Source: JAJFUI01 sp039698035
GTDB lineage: Bacteria; Planctomycetota; Planctomycetia; Pirellulales; Thermoguttaceae
Direction of reading: 5' to 3'
DNA length: 64,000 bases
Assembly: GCA_039698035.1 (NCBI GenBank)
Contig: JBDKSW010000004.1
Location: forward strand, 1 to 64,000
Part shown: positions 44,607 through 54,600 of the stretch, piece after piece
Position numbering within the stretch: position 1 is the stretch's first letter
Layout of the letters: each line of letters begins with the position of its first letter
The notes under the pieces: model-generated
Database searches by the model: none
The model's input: the letters and a program-made list of their open reading frames with translations, nothing else
Told to the model about the DNA's origin: nothing
Made by a program: the position numbers and the translations under genes

Positions 44607-46355
44607 TTACGGGTTTGCCGACGGTCCTTCCACACGCACCGGTTGAGCGCCGAACAGCTCGGTGGCCTGACGCACCAGCGGATGCTCTGCTGCCTCGGCC
44701 AATCGCTGGTGGGCCGACACGGCACGCCGAGGCGCCTCGGCCTGGGTTTGGCTTTCCTCCGACAGGGCAAACGTCACCCGAACCGGCTGTCCTGTGACCT
44801 CGGCCAGTGCCTGCTCGAATCGGGCAACCTGCTCCGGTCGTTCGCAGACGCTCTTGCTGACAGCATAGCCGGGCTTGAACCGAATGACCAGACGATTTGG
44901 CGCGCCAATTGCCACCGAATCAAACTGCCGCGCCTGATCCACGACCATGCCCGACAACCGCTTGAGCGCCCCGGTCCAGACGGCGACCGCATTCTCCGCC
45001 GAAAGCTCCAGCCGGGCAACCGGTTGCGAGTCGGCCGACGGCGTCGGCGCAGCCTGGGGGCCCTGAACGGATTGCGGCACCACATCCGGCTCAGACTTTT
45101 TTTCCCCAGCCATCGGCGGCTGCGAAACGGCCGGTCGCGCGGCCGAGGCCGTCGCGCCTGCGGGAGCCGGCGTCCCGGACCGCAATTGCCCGATCACGTC
45201 GGCCAGCTCGTCGAGGTCTTCCAGATGGCTGATTCGGACCAGGGCCAGTTCGGCAAGAATGCGGCCCTGGGTGCTGTAGCGCATTCTCGATAGCGTCTGG
45301 TCGAGGATTTGCATCACGGCCAGCAGCGTGTTCAGGCCAAGTTGCTTGCCGGCCTCCAGGACGGCGCTCGCCCCGGAAGGGGACGTGTAAAGGAATGTCT
45401 CGGCCGAACAGCCGACGGCGGCCACCATGCAGTCGCGGAGGACGCCGAAAAGCTGTTCGATCAACTGGCCCGCGTCGACGCCAGCGTTCATGGCCGCATC
45501 CAGGTCGGCCAGCGCGCCGGCCGGGTTGCGCGCGACGAGATGCCCTAAGAGCGAACCGAGCCGCTCGTCGCCAGCCGTGCCGAGCATGCCATGCACGTCG
45601 GCCACGGTAATCCGCCCAGACGAAAACGCCAGCAACTGCTCCAAAAGCGACTGGCTGTCGCGCATCGAGCCGGCAGCTCGGCGCGCCAGGACCTCCAACG
45701 CCTCGGGATCGGCCTCGACTCGCTCGGCGTCAACAATTTGCTGCAATCGCTCGTGAATCGAACGGGTCAGAATGCCCGCAAAATCGAACCGCTGACACCG
45801 CGACAAGATCGTAATTGGGATCTTCGTCGCTTCGGTGGTGCAAAAGATGAACTTCACATGCTCGGGCGGCTCTTCCAGCGTCTTCAGCAAGGCGTTGAAG
45901 GCCTCGCGCGTGAGCATGTGGACTTCGTCGATGATGTAAATCTTGTAGCGCGACCGGCTTGGCCGCACGCCGGCGTTCTGACGCAGTTGGCGGATCTCGT
46001 CGATCCCGCGATTGCTGGCGCCGTCGATCTCCAGAACGTCCACGTCCTCGCCCGTGCTGATGCTGCGACAGATGTCGCACTCGTTGCAGGGGACCGTCGC
46101 GGGGCCATGCTCGCAGTTCAACGCCTTGGCAAAGATTCGAGCCGCCGAGGTCTTGCCGACGCCGCGGGCGCCGGTGAACAGATAAGCGTGGCCAACTCGC
46201 TGCGTCGCAATGGCATTGCTCAACGCCTGGGCGACGTGCTCTTGGCCAATCAGTTCGACGAAGGTCTGGGGCCGGTAGCGCCGCGCAACGACCACGTACC
46301 GTTGTGGATCGGCGGCCGACTGGGGTTCGTCAGACTTGGAAGTTTCAAGAGACAT
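44607..46355 (-). CDS. dnaX: DNA polymerase III subunits tau/gamma
   Basis: A 582-residue clamp-loader ATPase. YRPQTFVELIGQEHVAQAL leads to Walker A GARGVGKT (62-69), zinc cysteines C81, C90, C93 and C96, Walker B IYIIDEVHML, and TILSRCQRFDF. Domain III is followed by a Pro/Ala/Gln linker (~395-440) and a tau-type C-terminal domain. In the linker, codons 418-420 are GAA AAA AAG: a slippery A AAA AAG in the zero frame. A -1 shift there reads GTC then TGA, giving a 421-residue gamma-like product. ybaB and recR follow; the SRP RNA gene is upstream. Confidence 0.97.
   Translation of the reverse strand: MSLETSKSDEPQSAADPQRYVVVARRYRPQTFVELIGQEHVAQALSNAIATQRVGHAYLFTGARGVGKTSAARIFAKALNCEHGPATVPCNECDICRSISTGEDVDVLEIDGASNRGIDEIRQLRQNAGVRPSRSRYKIYIIDEVHMLTREAFNALLKTLEEPPEHVKFIFCTTEATKIPITILSRCQRFDFAGILTRSIHERLQQIVDAERVEADPEALEVLARRAAGSMRDSQSLLEQLLAFSSGRITVADVHGMLGTAGDERLGSLLGHLVARNPAGALADLDAAMNAGVDAGQLIEQLFGVLRDCMVAAVGCSAETFLYTSPSGASAVLEAGKQLGLNTLLAVMQILDQTLSRMRYSTQGRILAELALVRISHLEDLDELADVIGQLRSGTPAPAGATASAARPAVSQPPMAGEKKSEPDVVPQSVQGPQAAPTPSADSQPVARLELSAENAVAVWTGALKRLSGMVVDQARQFDSVAIGAPNRLVIRFKPGYAVSKSVCERPEQVARFEQALAEVTGQPVRVTFALSEESQTQAEAPRRAVSAHQRLAEAAEHPLVRQATELFGAQPVRVEGPSANP
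45096..45102 (-). promoter_or_regulatory. Putative programmed -1 ribosomal frameshift site in dnaX
   Basis: Heptamer A AAA AAG in the zero frame (codons 418-420). After slippage the next codons are GTC and TGA (45091-45093). A possible downstream stem (CGGAT with ATCCG, eight pairs with one bulge) begins about seven bases later, and a G-rich stretch (TGGGG) lies just upstream. The layout matches the E. coli gamma/tau site. Confidence 0.7.
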
Positions 46356-46356
46356 A

Positions 46357-46426
46357 AGGGATTAGGGATCGAGGGCTAGAACGCCGGACTGCTTCCGGCG
46401 AGCCTAATCCCCAGTCCCTAATCCCT
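46357..46426. repeat. Telomere-like G-rich inverted repeat upstream of dnaX
   Basis: AGGGATTAGGGATCGAGGGC (46357-46376) faces GCCTAATCCCCAGTCCCTAA... (46402-46426), an imperfect reverse complement. A small inner hairpin (GCCGGA/TCCGGC) lies in the loop. It begins directly upstream of the dnaX ATG and ends nine bases from the SRP RNA 3' end. Confidence 0.7.
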
Positions 46427-46435
46427 CATTTCTCT

Positions 46436-46551
46436 CGCGGCGTCCGATGAGAGGTCCCACACACCTGGAGGTAACCACTTATGGCTGCTGACTTTCGTCC
46501 CTGACCAGGTTCGCAGGCCCCCATTGCGGGGACCCCTCATCGGAAGCCGCG
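46436..46551 (-). ncRNA. ffs: Small signal recognition particle RNA (4.5S type)
   Basis: On the minus strand the apical part reads GGTCAGGGACGAAAGTCAGC followed by AGCC, matching the conserved SRP domain IV with a GAAA tetraloop and the asymmetric AGCAGCC/GGTCAGG internal loops that bind Ffh. The ends form a long helix: CGCGGC-T-TCCGATGAG at the 5' end pairs with CTCATCGGA-C-GCCGCG at the 3' end, giving ~116 nt. There is no Alu domain. It lies between cdsA and dnaX; in many bacteria this gene is next to dnaX. Confidence 0.9.
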
Positions 46552-46569
46552 GCGTTCAGCCGTCTATTC

Positions 46570-46598
46570 TTTGTACGCGATGGCCGGCTGAACGTCAA
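46570..46598 (-). promoter_or_regulatory. Candidate promoter of the SRP RNA
   Basis: On the minus strand TTGACG (46593-46598), a 17-base spacer and TACAAA (46570-46575). It would start transcription near 46563, about 12 bases before the predicted helix. Confidence 0.5.
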
Positions 46599-46742
46599 AG
46601 GGGGCGCAGTCATGGATTGGGGCAATCGATCCGCGGACCGCATCGCGTTGACTGTCGAGCGGCCGAAAGAACGTCGCTATCCTCGCGATCGCCGGGCCGC
46701 CAACCACCAAGCACCCAAAACTGCCCATTTTGTCCGAGCAGC

Positions 46743-47600
46743 CTATTTTCCAACCAAGCCGGTTGCCCAGCAAAGCCAAGCCACCGGCGCGGAAAGAAGC
46801 AGGGAATCGAGGATGTCGAGAACGCCGCCGAAGCCGGGCATCCACGTGCTCGAGTCTTTGACACCCGTGTCGCGTTTCAAGAGCGACTCGGCCAGGTCGC
46901 CCATCATGCCGGCGCCGCCGACAAGCAGTCCGTAGAACAGCCAGCCGTGCCAGGGCGTCGAGCCGTCGGCAAGCCAGCCGAGCACGACCCACGAGCCGAG
47001 GCAAGAGAAGAGGAACGCGCCCAGCGCGCCCTCGATCGTTTTCCCGGGGCTAATGAGCGGGGCCATCTTGTGGCGACCAAACAGGCGGCCCACCGTGTAG
47101 GCGCCTGTGTCGCCCATCTTCACGACGACAATCCAGGAGACCATCGCGGCCATGCCATGCAGAAGCCGCAGCCAAATGGCAAACCGGAGCATCAGTCCCA
47201 CGTAGACAATCGCAAACGCGCCGCCGGCCAAATTGGCCAACGCACTGCCCGGCTTGCGGTAGCGGTACATCTCGGAAAAGAACAGGGCGAAGACGGCCGT
47301 GGCGATGGCGGCGCCGTCCAGAGCGGCCGCCGTTTGCTTCGGCAAGCTCATCAGCCGTTCGAGCGACGACGCCCAGCCGGAAAGAACGATCAGCAGGTTG
47401 GCCGAACAGATCACCCACGGCATGGGCCGCATGCCGAGCGCGCCCAGCAGTCGCAGCGTTTCGCCGGTGGCCAAGATGGCCGCGATCAGTGCAATGGGCA
47501 GCAGCCAAAGCCCCGGTTCGCGGGCCTGCGCGTCGAGCCAGCAGAGGCCCGCCAGCGATGCGACAATCAACGTTCCGAGCAGCAGTCGCCAGCGAAGCAT
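46743..47600 (-). CDS. cdsA: Phosphatidate cytidylyltransferase
   Basis: A 285-residue inner-membrane enzyme making CDP-diacylglycerol. About seven helices are seen from MLRWRLLLGTLIVASLAGLCWL. The signature is GDLAESLLKRDTGVKDSSTWMPGFGGVLDILDSLLLSAPVAW; the usual PGHGGxxDRxDS is PGFGGVLDILDS, so His and Arg are replaced. KMGDTGAYTVGRLFGRHKMAPLISPGKTIEGALGAF is also typical. ATG 47600 is used. It follows murG, an order shared with many envelope-gene clusters. Confidence 0.92.
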   Translation of the reverse strand: MLRWRLLLGTLIVASLAGLCWLDAQAREPGLWLLPIALIAAILATGETLRLLGALGMRPMPWVICSANLLIVLSGWASSLERLMSLPKQTAAALDGAAIATAVFALFFSEMYRYRKPGSALANLAGGAFAIVYVGLMLRFAIWLRLLHGMAAMVSWIVVVKMGDTGAYTVGRLFGRHKMAPLISPGKTIEGALGAFLFSCLGSWVVLGWLADGSTPWHGWLFYGLLVGGAGMMGDLAESLLKRDTGVKDSSTWMPGFGGVLDILDSLLLSAPVAWLCWATGLVGK

Positions 47601-47686
47601 CGTGGTTGTTTCCCGGTGAACAAGCAAGGGCCAGGACGGCTCGGCCGCCGTGCCGACGGCTGCTGAACAAAACACGTTCGCGGCCC

Positions 47687-48820
47687 CTACACGGCTGCCG
47701 GCTCCGCGCGCCTCGAACAACTGGCGACCAGCGACCACACCAACTCGGCAACGTCTTGGGCGGCAAACGGTCGCGCCATGTCGCGCATCGCGGCCGACAT
47801 TTCACGCCGCAACCGGCTGTTAGCCAGCACGAAACAAAGCACGTCGGCTACGTGGTCGTCGAGATGGCCTGGCATCTGACGCTCGTCGATTGTAACGCAG
47901 CCGCCGCGAGCGGCAAAGGCCCGGGCGTTCTGCACTTGGTAATCGTCGGCGGATTGGCAATGGGGCAACAACAGGGCCGGCACACCCATGACGGCCAGTT
48001 CGGCCAACGTGGTTCCGCCGGGCCGGCAAATGGCCAGCTCGGTCGCGGCCAGCACGTGGGGCATGTCCGTCAAGAACGGCTCGACTTGGGCCTGGAGCCC
48101 CAGCTTGCCATAGAGCGACCGCGTCGCCTCAAGGCCCGCTTCCCCCGACTGGTGCACAATGCGCCATCCTTGCAACAGTTGACGCACTTTGTAGAGCGCC
48201 GGCGGGACTCTCTCGTTCAGCGGGCTCGCGCCGCCGCTGCCGCCTAGGATCAGAAGCGTCGGCAACGACCGCTCATCGCTCGTGCGGGCAGGCGTCTCGC
48301 GGAACGCGCGGCCGACGGGGTTGCCCGTCATGCGCACGGGACAACGGCAACGGAGCTCGGCCGCCGTCTCGTCGAACGCCGTGCAGATGAGCGACGCCCG
48401 GGACGCGAGGCGACGCGTTGCCTTGCCGGGCGCGACGTTTTGCTCGAGCAGCACCAAGGGCAGCCGTCGCCTTGCGGCGGCGCGTCCGACCGGCACGCTG
48501 GCGTGCCCACCGAGTCCGACGACCGCCGCGACATGCTCCTCTCGCACAAACCATTGCGCGGCCATGTATCCGGCCAGATTCTCCAAAACGAAGGCGACGG
48601 CCTCGGCAGGTCGCTCGGGCGACGGTCGCGACGGCAGCGCGTAGTAGCCGAAGCCAGCCTCGGCCACGGCTTGCCGTTCGAGCGGTTTTCCATCTCCGCA
48701 GAACGTGATTCGGACATGCGGCGCCATCGCGGCGACTTCTTGCGCCACGGCCAGCCCAGGAAAAAGGTGGCCGGCCGCGCCGCCGCCTGCAAAGACAATG
48801 TGCGTCGAGTTATTCACCAT
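47687..48820 (-). CDS. murG: UDP-N-acetylglucosamine transferase MurG
   Basis: A 377-residue GT28 enzyme that makes lipid II. HIVFAGGGAAGHLFPGLAVAQEV is the G loop. EEHVAAVVGLGGHASVPVGRAA, LLEQNVAPGKATRRLA, VRMTGNPVGRAFRE, LLILGGSGGASPLNERVPPAL and AICRPGGTTLAELAVMGVPALLLPHCQSADDYQVQNARAF follow the family. In E. coli the usual motif is SGGTxGHxxPxL; here GGGAAGHLFPGL. ATG 48820 begins where homology starts, with GGGGACT in front. Its presence supports peptidoglycan synthesis in this organism. Confidence 0.93.
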   Translation of the reverse strand: MVNNSTHIVFAGGGAAGHLFPGLAVAQEVAAMAPHVRITFCGDGKPLERQAVAEAGFGYYALPSRPSPERPAEAVAFVLENLAGYMAAQWFVREEHVAAVVGLGGHASVPVGRAAARRRLPLVLLEQNVAPGKATRRLASRASLICTAFDETAAELRCRCPVRMTGNPVGRAFRETPARTSDERSLPTLLILGGSGGASPLNERVPPALYKVRQLLQGWRIVHQSGEAGLEATRSLYGKLGLQAQVEPFLTDMPHVLAATELAICRPGGTTLAELAVMGVPALLLPHCQSADDYQVQNARAFAARGGCVTIDERQMPGHLDDHVADVLCFVLANSRLRREMSAAMRDMARPFAAQDVAELVWSLVASCSRRAEPAAV

Positions 48821-49281
48821 GGTTGAGTCCCCTTGCCCAGGCGTGCCAGTCCCCTGCACGCACAACTTGTGGTCTGTTTGGTACGAACCGTCTGCCCGAT
48901 GTGTTCGTGGAGAGCTGCCCGGGTGGCGTGGGAGCCTGGCAACCAAGACCGCGAAGCACGTTTCGGCCGGAACGAGCCAACGGCTCGCTAGGCATCGATC
49001 ATCCGGGGTGCTTCGTTATCGATATCCCTGAGCTGCCGGGACGGCGCGGTTCGCGCCGCCCCGGCGCTCAGCATTTGGACTCCACCGCGAAGCGTCCGTC
49101 GACGCGGCTGACCCAGTAGCCGCATTGCCGGCGGTTTGTTGCTCCTTACCCAAGGAGGGAGGGTAGCGCCGGATTCCCGCAAACCCGGCACAAACGACGG
49201 AGTCCACACATTGGTTCTGACATTCTCGCTTCGGTTCTCATTCCTATCCGGAACAAAAAACCACTCCTCGATTCACTGCAG
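48821..49281. other. Intergenic region upstream of murG with a strong hairpin
   Basis: About 460 bases between two minus-strand genes. GCCGGG-A-CGGCGCG pairs with CGCGCCG-C-CCCGGC around GTT (about 49035-49065), extended by AGC/GCT. No T tract follows on either strand. Other ORFs here have no support. It may hold the murG promoter or the Mur-like gene's terminator. Confidence 0.45.
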
Positions 49282-50568
49282 TCAATTCGTAATCCAGCGT
49301 CCCCGGTATAACCAGTTTCGCGCGATTTCACGGTCGTCGGGCCCCTGTCGCCGCGTTTGGCTTCCGGCGATCAAGACGCAATCGCCTGGACGAGCGGCGC
49401 CGAGCGCCCGATGGATGGCCGCCTTGCGATCCCCAGTTCCCTCGGAGACGCTGATCACTCGGCCCACGGTGACGTCTTGCAATGTTTTCAACACGCGAGC
49501 CAAGCCGCGCGGCGTTCTCGCACGGTCAACAAACACGCCGAACGGTTGCCCACACTCGATTCGTTCCAGTTGCCCCGGCACTTGGCCGGCATATTCCAGC
49601 CCGCGAACAACGGTCGTCAACTCGATGCCCAGGCCCAAACCCACCGCCGCCGCGACCAGGCAGTTGGCAATGTGCTGCCTTCCGATCATGGGCGTTCGCA
49701 CGGGCACGGACTGGCTGCCGGCCGTGAGCAAGAAGGTTTGCTCGCTCATGCACTGTTCCAACGGCGTCGCCGTGATTTCGGCCGGCGACCGAATGCCAAC
49801 GGTCAGCACGGGACACGCCAGCCGGCGAACGTATTCCGCCGAGCCAACGTCGTCCGCGTTGAGCACCGCGAAGCCTTCCGGTCCAAGCTGACCGAACAGT
49901 TGCTTGTGCCCCGGACGTTGTCGGCGAGGCATCCTCGCCGCGCACACGGCGTCGAACTCGACGCCCGCAACACGCGACTGCTCCAAGGCGCTGTCAGAGA
50001 GTTCCATGACCGCGTGGGAGCATTCATTGCGAACCATTCGGGCCAGGAGCGGCGCAAGCCGGTCTGGCGGCGGTGTGGTCCACGGCCCTCGCTCGATGTT
50101 TCGCCCATCGAGATAGCCAAGTTCACCTAGGATGCCGGCGCGATAATCCGCAGCGTGCAGCACGCCGGCAATCAGGCAACTCGTGGCCGTGCGGCCAGAG
50201 GACCCGGCCACACCGATTGTTTTCAGCCGGCGGCTTGGCCGACCGGCCAGCGTTTGGCACAGGCGAGCATAGCTCTCCCGGACATTCGGGACCACGCACA
50301 CGGGCACGACAGCGGAGGCCTCTTCTCTCCAAGTCGTTCCGGCCCCGTCTTCCATCAACACGGCCGCACAACCGCGAGCAACCGCCGTGGCGATCGATTC
50401 GCGGCCATCGCGACGCTCGGCGAACGCCGCAAACAACTCACCGTCATGGACTCGCCGCGAGTCGCATGCGCAGCCGCTAATCGCGACATCGTCGGCGCCT
50501 TGAATGTCGGCTTCCGGCAACACCTCACGCAGACTCACGAGATGTCCCAAGTCGGGACAAACTTGCAT
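49282..50568 (-). CDS. MurE-like Mur ligase with degenerate active site
   Basis: A 428-residue Mur-ligase fold protein, shorter than MurE (~490). The N-terminal ISGCACDSRRVHDGELFAAF and MELSDSALEQSRVAGVEFDAV follow MurE. But the P-loop (119-130) is GVAGSSGRTATS: R126 replaces the catalytic Lys of GTNGKT. The TNL-RDHLDYHG region is replaced by AARMPRRQRPGHKQLF. The C-terminal domain has FVDRARTPRGLARVLKTL instead of DYAHTPDAL and lacks the GGDRD...DNPR block. It probably cannot ligate. GGAGG precedes the ATG. It lies upstream of murG on the same strand, so a regulatory or structural role in peptidoglycan synthesis is possible. Confidence 0.8.
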   Translation of the reverse strand: MQVCPDLGHLVSLREVLPEADIQGADDVAISGCACDSRRVHDGELFAAFAERRDGRESIATAVARGCAAVLMEDGAGTTWREEASAVVPVCVVPNVRESYARLCQTLAGRPSRRLKTIGVAGSSGRTATSCLIAGVLHAADYRAGILGELGYLDGRNIERGPWTTPPPDRLAPLLARMVRNECSHAVMELSDSALEQSRVAGVEFDAVCAARMPRRQRPGHKQLFGQLGPEGFAVLNADDVGSAEYVRRLACPVLTVGIRSPAEITATPLEQCMSEQTFLLTAGSQSVPVRTPMIGRQHIANCLVAAAVGLGLGIELTTVVRGLEYAGQVPGQLERIECGQPFGVFVDRARTPRGLARVLKTLQDVTVGRVISVSEGTGDRKAAIHRALGAARPGDCVLIAGSQTRRQGPDDREIARNWLYRGRWITN

Positions 50569-50980
50569 AGCCGAAGGCCTCCATGCCTCAGGGGGGGCGA
50601 GTCCCTATCGCGTCTTATCAACGGGCGGATTGTCCGAAAATCGGTCGCCGTGTCAAGTGAGAAAATGCGGCCGTCGAAAATCGAGCGATGCGCAGCGGTC
50701 GCCCATGAAAATGCCCAGGCCCCGAACCGCCGTTTGGCTGGAGGTTGTCCGGGAATGCAAGGCCATCCCAGGGCCCGTGCCATGCAGCGTAACCTACGTC
50801 ACTCCAATGAGATCCGTCGCTGAGATCGGGATGACGGAATGCCTCGCCCGGCGCTTCAAGTCGCACTTTACAGGCCCCATGGCATCGGTTCTTCCGCGCT
50901 TGACCGACCACCTGGACGCGACTAAAATGGAGCTTTTCTGGAATCGTTCAAGGCGTAAAAGCGTGGCATCCATCCCTAAT
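50569..50980. other. Divergent intergenic region between the Mur-like gene and folE
   Basis: About 410 bases. The folE frame is open upstream to 50504, but this part shows no family likeness and no good ribosome-binding site. No promoter, repeat or RNA gene was recognised. Confidence 0.35.
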
Positions 50981-51613
50981 ATGCACGGTTCGGCCTCTGG
51001 CAGCCTGGAAGGCGAATTGGAGTCGCAGCCCCAGGTGGCTGAAACGCGGGTCGACCAGCCGCGGATTGCCCGGGCCGTGCGAGAAATCCTCGCGGCCATC
51101 GGCGAGGACCCCGATCGCGAGGGCTTGCGCGAGACGCCCGATCGCGTGGCGCGAATGTACGCGGAGTTGTTTGGCGGGCTGCACCAAGACCCGCGGCGTC
51201 ACCTTCGGAAGTTCTTCACCGAAACGTGCGACGAAGTCGTGCTGGTGCGCGACATCAGCTTCAACAGCATGTGCGAGCATCACATGCTGCCGTTCATGGG
51301 CACGGTCCACGTTGCCTACCTGCCGGGCGACCGGGTGATTGGTTTGAGCAAGTTGGCGCGCGTCGTGGACGAGGTGGCGCGTCGGCCGCAGGTCCAAGAG
51401 CGCATGACACAGGAGATTGCGAACCTGCTGGTCGAGGAATTGCGCGCCAAGGGCGTGGCCGTCGTGATCGAGGCGATGCACACGTGCATGACCATTCGCG
51501 GCGTTCGCAAGCCGGGCTCGCTTTGCGTCACCTCGGCCATGAAAGGCAGCTTCCGCAACAAGGCCTCGACCCGGGCGGAACTGATGACGTTGATTTACGG
51601 AAACCGGCGATAA
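50981..51613 (+). CDS. folE: GTP cyclohydrolase I
   Basis: A 210-residue enzyme, first step of tetrahydrofolate/pterin synthesis from GTP. IARAVREILAAIGEDPDREGLRETPDRVARMYAELFGGL is the N-terminal signature. The zinc site uses the Cys of SMCEHHMLPFMGTVHVAYLPGDRVIGLSKLAR and the MHTCMTIRGVRKPGS stretch; TSAMKGSFRNKASTRAE completes the pocket. ATG 50981 gives the normal length; an ATG at 50927 is also possible. Confidence 0.96.
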   Translation: MHGSASGSLEGELESQPQVAETRVDQPRIARAVREILAAIGEDPDREGLRETPDRVARMYAELFGGLHQDPRRHLRKFFTETCDEVVLVRDISFNSMCEHHMLPFMGTVHVAYLPGDRVIGLSKLARVVDEVARRPQVQERMTQEIANLLVEELRAKGVAVVIEAMHTCMTIRGVRKPGSLCVTSAMKGSFRNKASTRAELMTLIYGNRR

Positions 51614-51689
51614 CGCGCTTGGGTCGCGGCCGTTGTCCGGCGTGATGTGTCGGTGCACGAAAGCCACGAGTCCGTGTCGGAACGCCCGT

Positions 51690-54600
51690 ATGAGCCTGCT
51701 GGATCAACAGCGACAGCGAATTCAGGACGACCTTCGCGGACTGGTGTCCGGCGAGGTTCGGTGCGACGACGTTTTTCGACGCCTCTTCGCCAGCGACGCC
51801 AGCATCTACGAAATTCAGCCGCTCGGGGTGGTGCGACCGCGTTCGACCGCCGATGTCTCGGCCTGCGTGCGCTATGCGGCCGAGCGGCACATTCCCATTC
51901 ACGCTCGCGGCGCCGGTACGGGCGTGGCCGGTGAATCGCTGGGCGACGGGATCGTGGTCGATTTCTCGGCCCATCTTCACCGCATCATCCGCATCGAGGC
52001 CAACCGCGTTCGAGTGCAACCGGGCTTGGTCTACGGGCGGCTCAACGCCGTGCTCCAGCGGACCGGCCGGCTCTTTGGACCCGATCCGGCCGCTTGCGAC
52101 GTGACGACCGTCGGAAGCATGGTCGCGGTCGATGCGTCCGGCAGTCGCTGGCTGAAACACGGCTCGACCCGGCGCCATGTCGAGAGCCTTCAGTTGGTGT
52201 TGGCGGACGGGCAGATTCTTGAACTGGGTCGCGAGCCGCTGGTCGATGGCCGCAGCGTCAGCACCATCCCACGAAAACAAGAAATCATCGACCTGTTGGC
52301 CGCCCTGCTGCGTCAACACGCCAACCTGATCCGCCAGCACCGTCTCAAGAGCCCTCAGGATCACTGCGGCTATCACGTGGCCGACGTGCTGGGGGACGAC
52401 CATCTGGATGTCGCCAAGCTGTTGGTCGGTTCCGAAGGAACCTTGGGACTGATCACCGAAGCGACCATTGCGACGCAAGAACGGCCCAAGTCGCGGGCGG
52501 TCGCGTTGCTGCTGCTCGACAGCCTGGAAAAGGCCGCTCGCATCGTGCCGGACATTCTCCTGCATGGCCCGGCCGCGTGCGATCTCATGGACCGTCGGCA
52601 CTTGGGCCTCTGCCGAGCCGCCGATCCACGGTTCGAGCGATTGATTCCGGCCGAAACAGAGGCCGTGTTGCTGGTCGAGCTCGACGGCGACGACGCGCTG
52701 GACGTCCACGGCCGACTCCATCGGCTGATCGAGGAGTTGTGGCAACAGAAACAGGTGATTTTCGGCGCCCGACAAGCGTTTGCCGGTCAGGCCGTCATGC
52801 CGAAGCACACCGACTACCCGCTTCACGAGGATGGCGAGGCGGAGCTGTTTTGGCGACTTGTCGAAAAGGTGCAGCCGATGCTGCACCGTGTCGCGGGACC
52901 GGGCCGTGCCATTTCGGTCGTCGAGGACATGGCCGTGTCGCCGGCGCTGTTGCCAGACTTCATGGTGCGAGTCCAGAACGTGCTGAAACGCCATGAAGTG
53001 ACCGCTTCGTTGTTTTGCCATGCGGGGCAAGGACAGATTCACCTTCAGCCGTTCCTGGACCTCGACAACCCGGACGACGTGCGGCGCATGCAGCGGCTGG
53101 CCGACGAACTCTACGAGGAAGTGTTCGCCGTCAGCGGCAGCATCAGCAGCGAGCACGCCTGCGGTTTGAGCCGTACGCCGTACGTTCATCGCCAGGTCGG
53201 GCCGCTGTTCGACGTGTTTCGAGAAATCAAACGCATCTTCGATCCCGAGAACATCTTCAATCCTGGCAAGCTGCTGGGCGACGATCCGCAACTGATGACT
53301 CGGCACTTGCGGCCGGCGATCCAACGCCCCGCAGCGGCGGAAATGGCCAGCGCCGAGGTCGTCGTCGAAGACCGTCCCGCGGCCGTTTCGCGGATCGACG
53401 AGGCAGCCAGCCCTGTTGTGGAGAGTTCACTCGAAGCAACCGATGACGCATCGCCCGGCTTGCGGAATCTCGTCGAGCTGCAACTGGACTGGGAGCCGTC
53501 GCGCGTCAGCGACGCCGTGGAGGTCTGCAACCGCTGCGGCGAGTGTCGCACGCAAGCCGCCGACACCCGGATGTGCCCCATTTTCCGGTTTTTTCCAGGC
53601 GAAGAGGCTTCGCCTCGGGCCAAGGTCAATCTGGTGCGCGGCCTGCTGGCCGGCACGATCGATCTGAGTCTCGTCACCAGCGACGAGTTCGAGGATGTCG
53701 CCGAACTGTGTGTTCATTGTCACAGTTGCCGGCTGGAGTGTCCCGCCGGGGTGGATGTCCCGCGACTGATGCGTGAATGCAAGGCAGCCTACATGGCGGC
53801 CCACAGCCGGTCGCTGGCCGATTGGGCCGTGACACGGCTTGATCTGCTGGCGTCGCTCGGCGGAGTCATTGCCCCGGCAACGAATTGGGCAACCGAAAAT
53901 CGGCAGATGCGATGGCTCTTGGAAAAAACCCTGGGAATCGCTCGGGGACGAAAGCTGCCGCGCGTGACGTCGCGGAGCTTTCTGCGCCGCGCGGCTTGGC
54001 GTCGTCTGACGCGCCCCGCTCGGCGCGGCGCGCAGAAGGCGCTTTACTTCGTCGACGTGTATGCCAACTACTTCGACCCGCAACTGGCCGAGGCGACCGT
54101 CGCCGTCCTGGAGCACAATGGGATCAACGTCTTCGTTCATCCCGACCAGAAACAGGCCGGCATGGCGTCGATCGCCACCGGCGCGCTCGATCACGCCCGG
54201 CGGCTGGCCGCTCACAACGTCGCCCTGTTGGCCGAATCGATTCGCCAGGGTTACCACGTCATCACCACCGAGCCGGCCGCGGCCCTGTGTCTTCGGCACG
54301 AGTATCCGCAACTGCTGGGCGATGACGACGCCCAGCTCGTGGCGGCCAATAGCAGCGAGGCGTGCAGTTTTCTCTGGCACATGCACACGCTTGGCCAACT
54401 CCAGCTCGATCTGCGTCCGCTCAACCTGAGCGTCGGCTACCATATGCCTTGCCATCTGCGGGCGTTGCAGGTCGGGACGCCCGGCGAGAGTCTGTTGGGC
54501 CTCATCCCCGGTCTGCGGCTGCAACACATCGAGGCCGGCTGCTCTGGCATGGCCGGCACTTTCGGCATCCAGCAGCGGAATCTGCGCAGCAGCCTGCGAG

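Noticed and set aside
46564..46742. Small ORFs between the SRP RNA and cdsA
   Set aside because: No ribosome-binding site and no family likeness; they are short by-products of GC-rich sequence.
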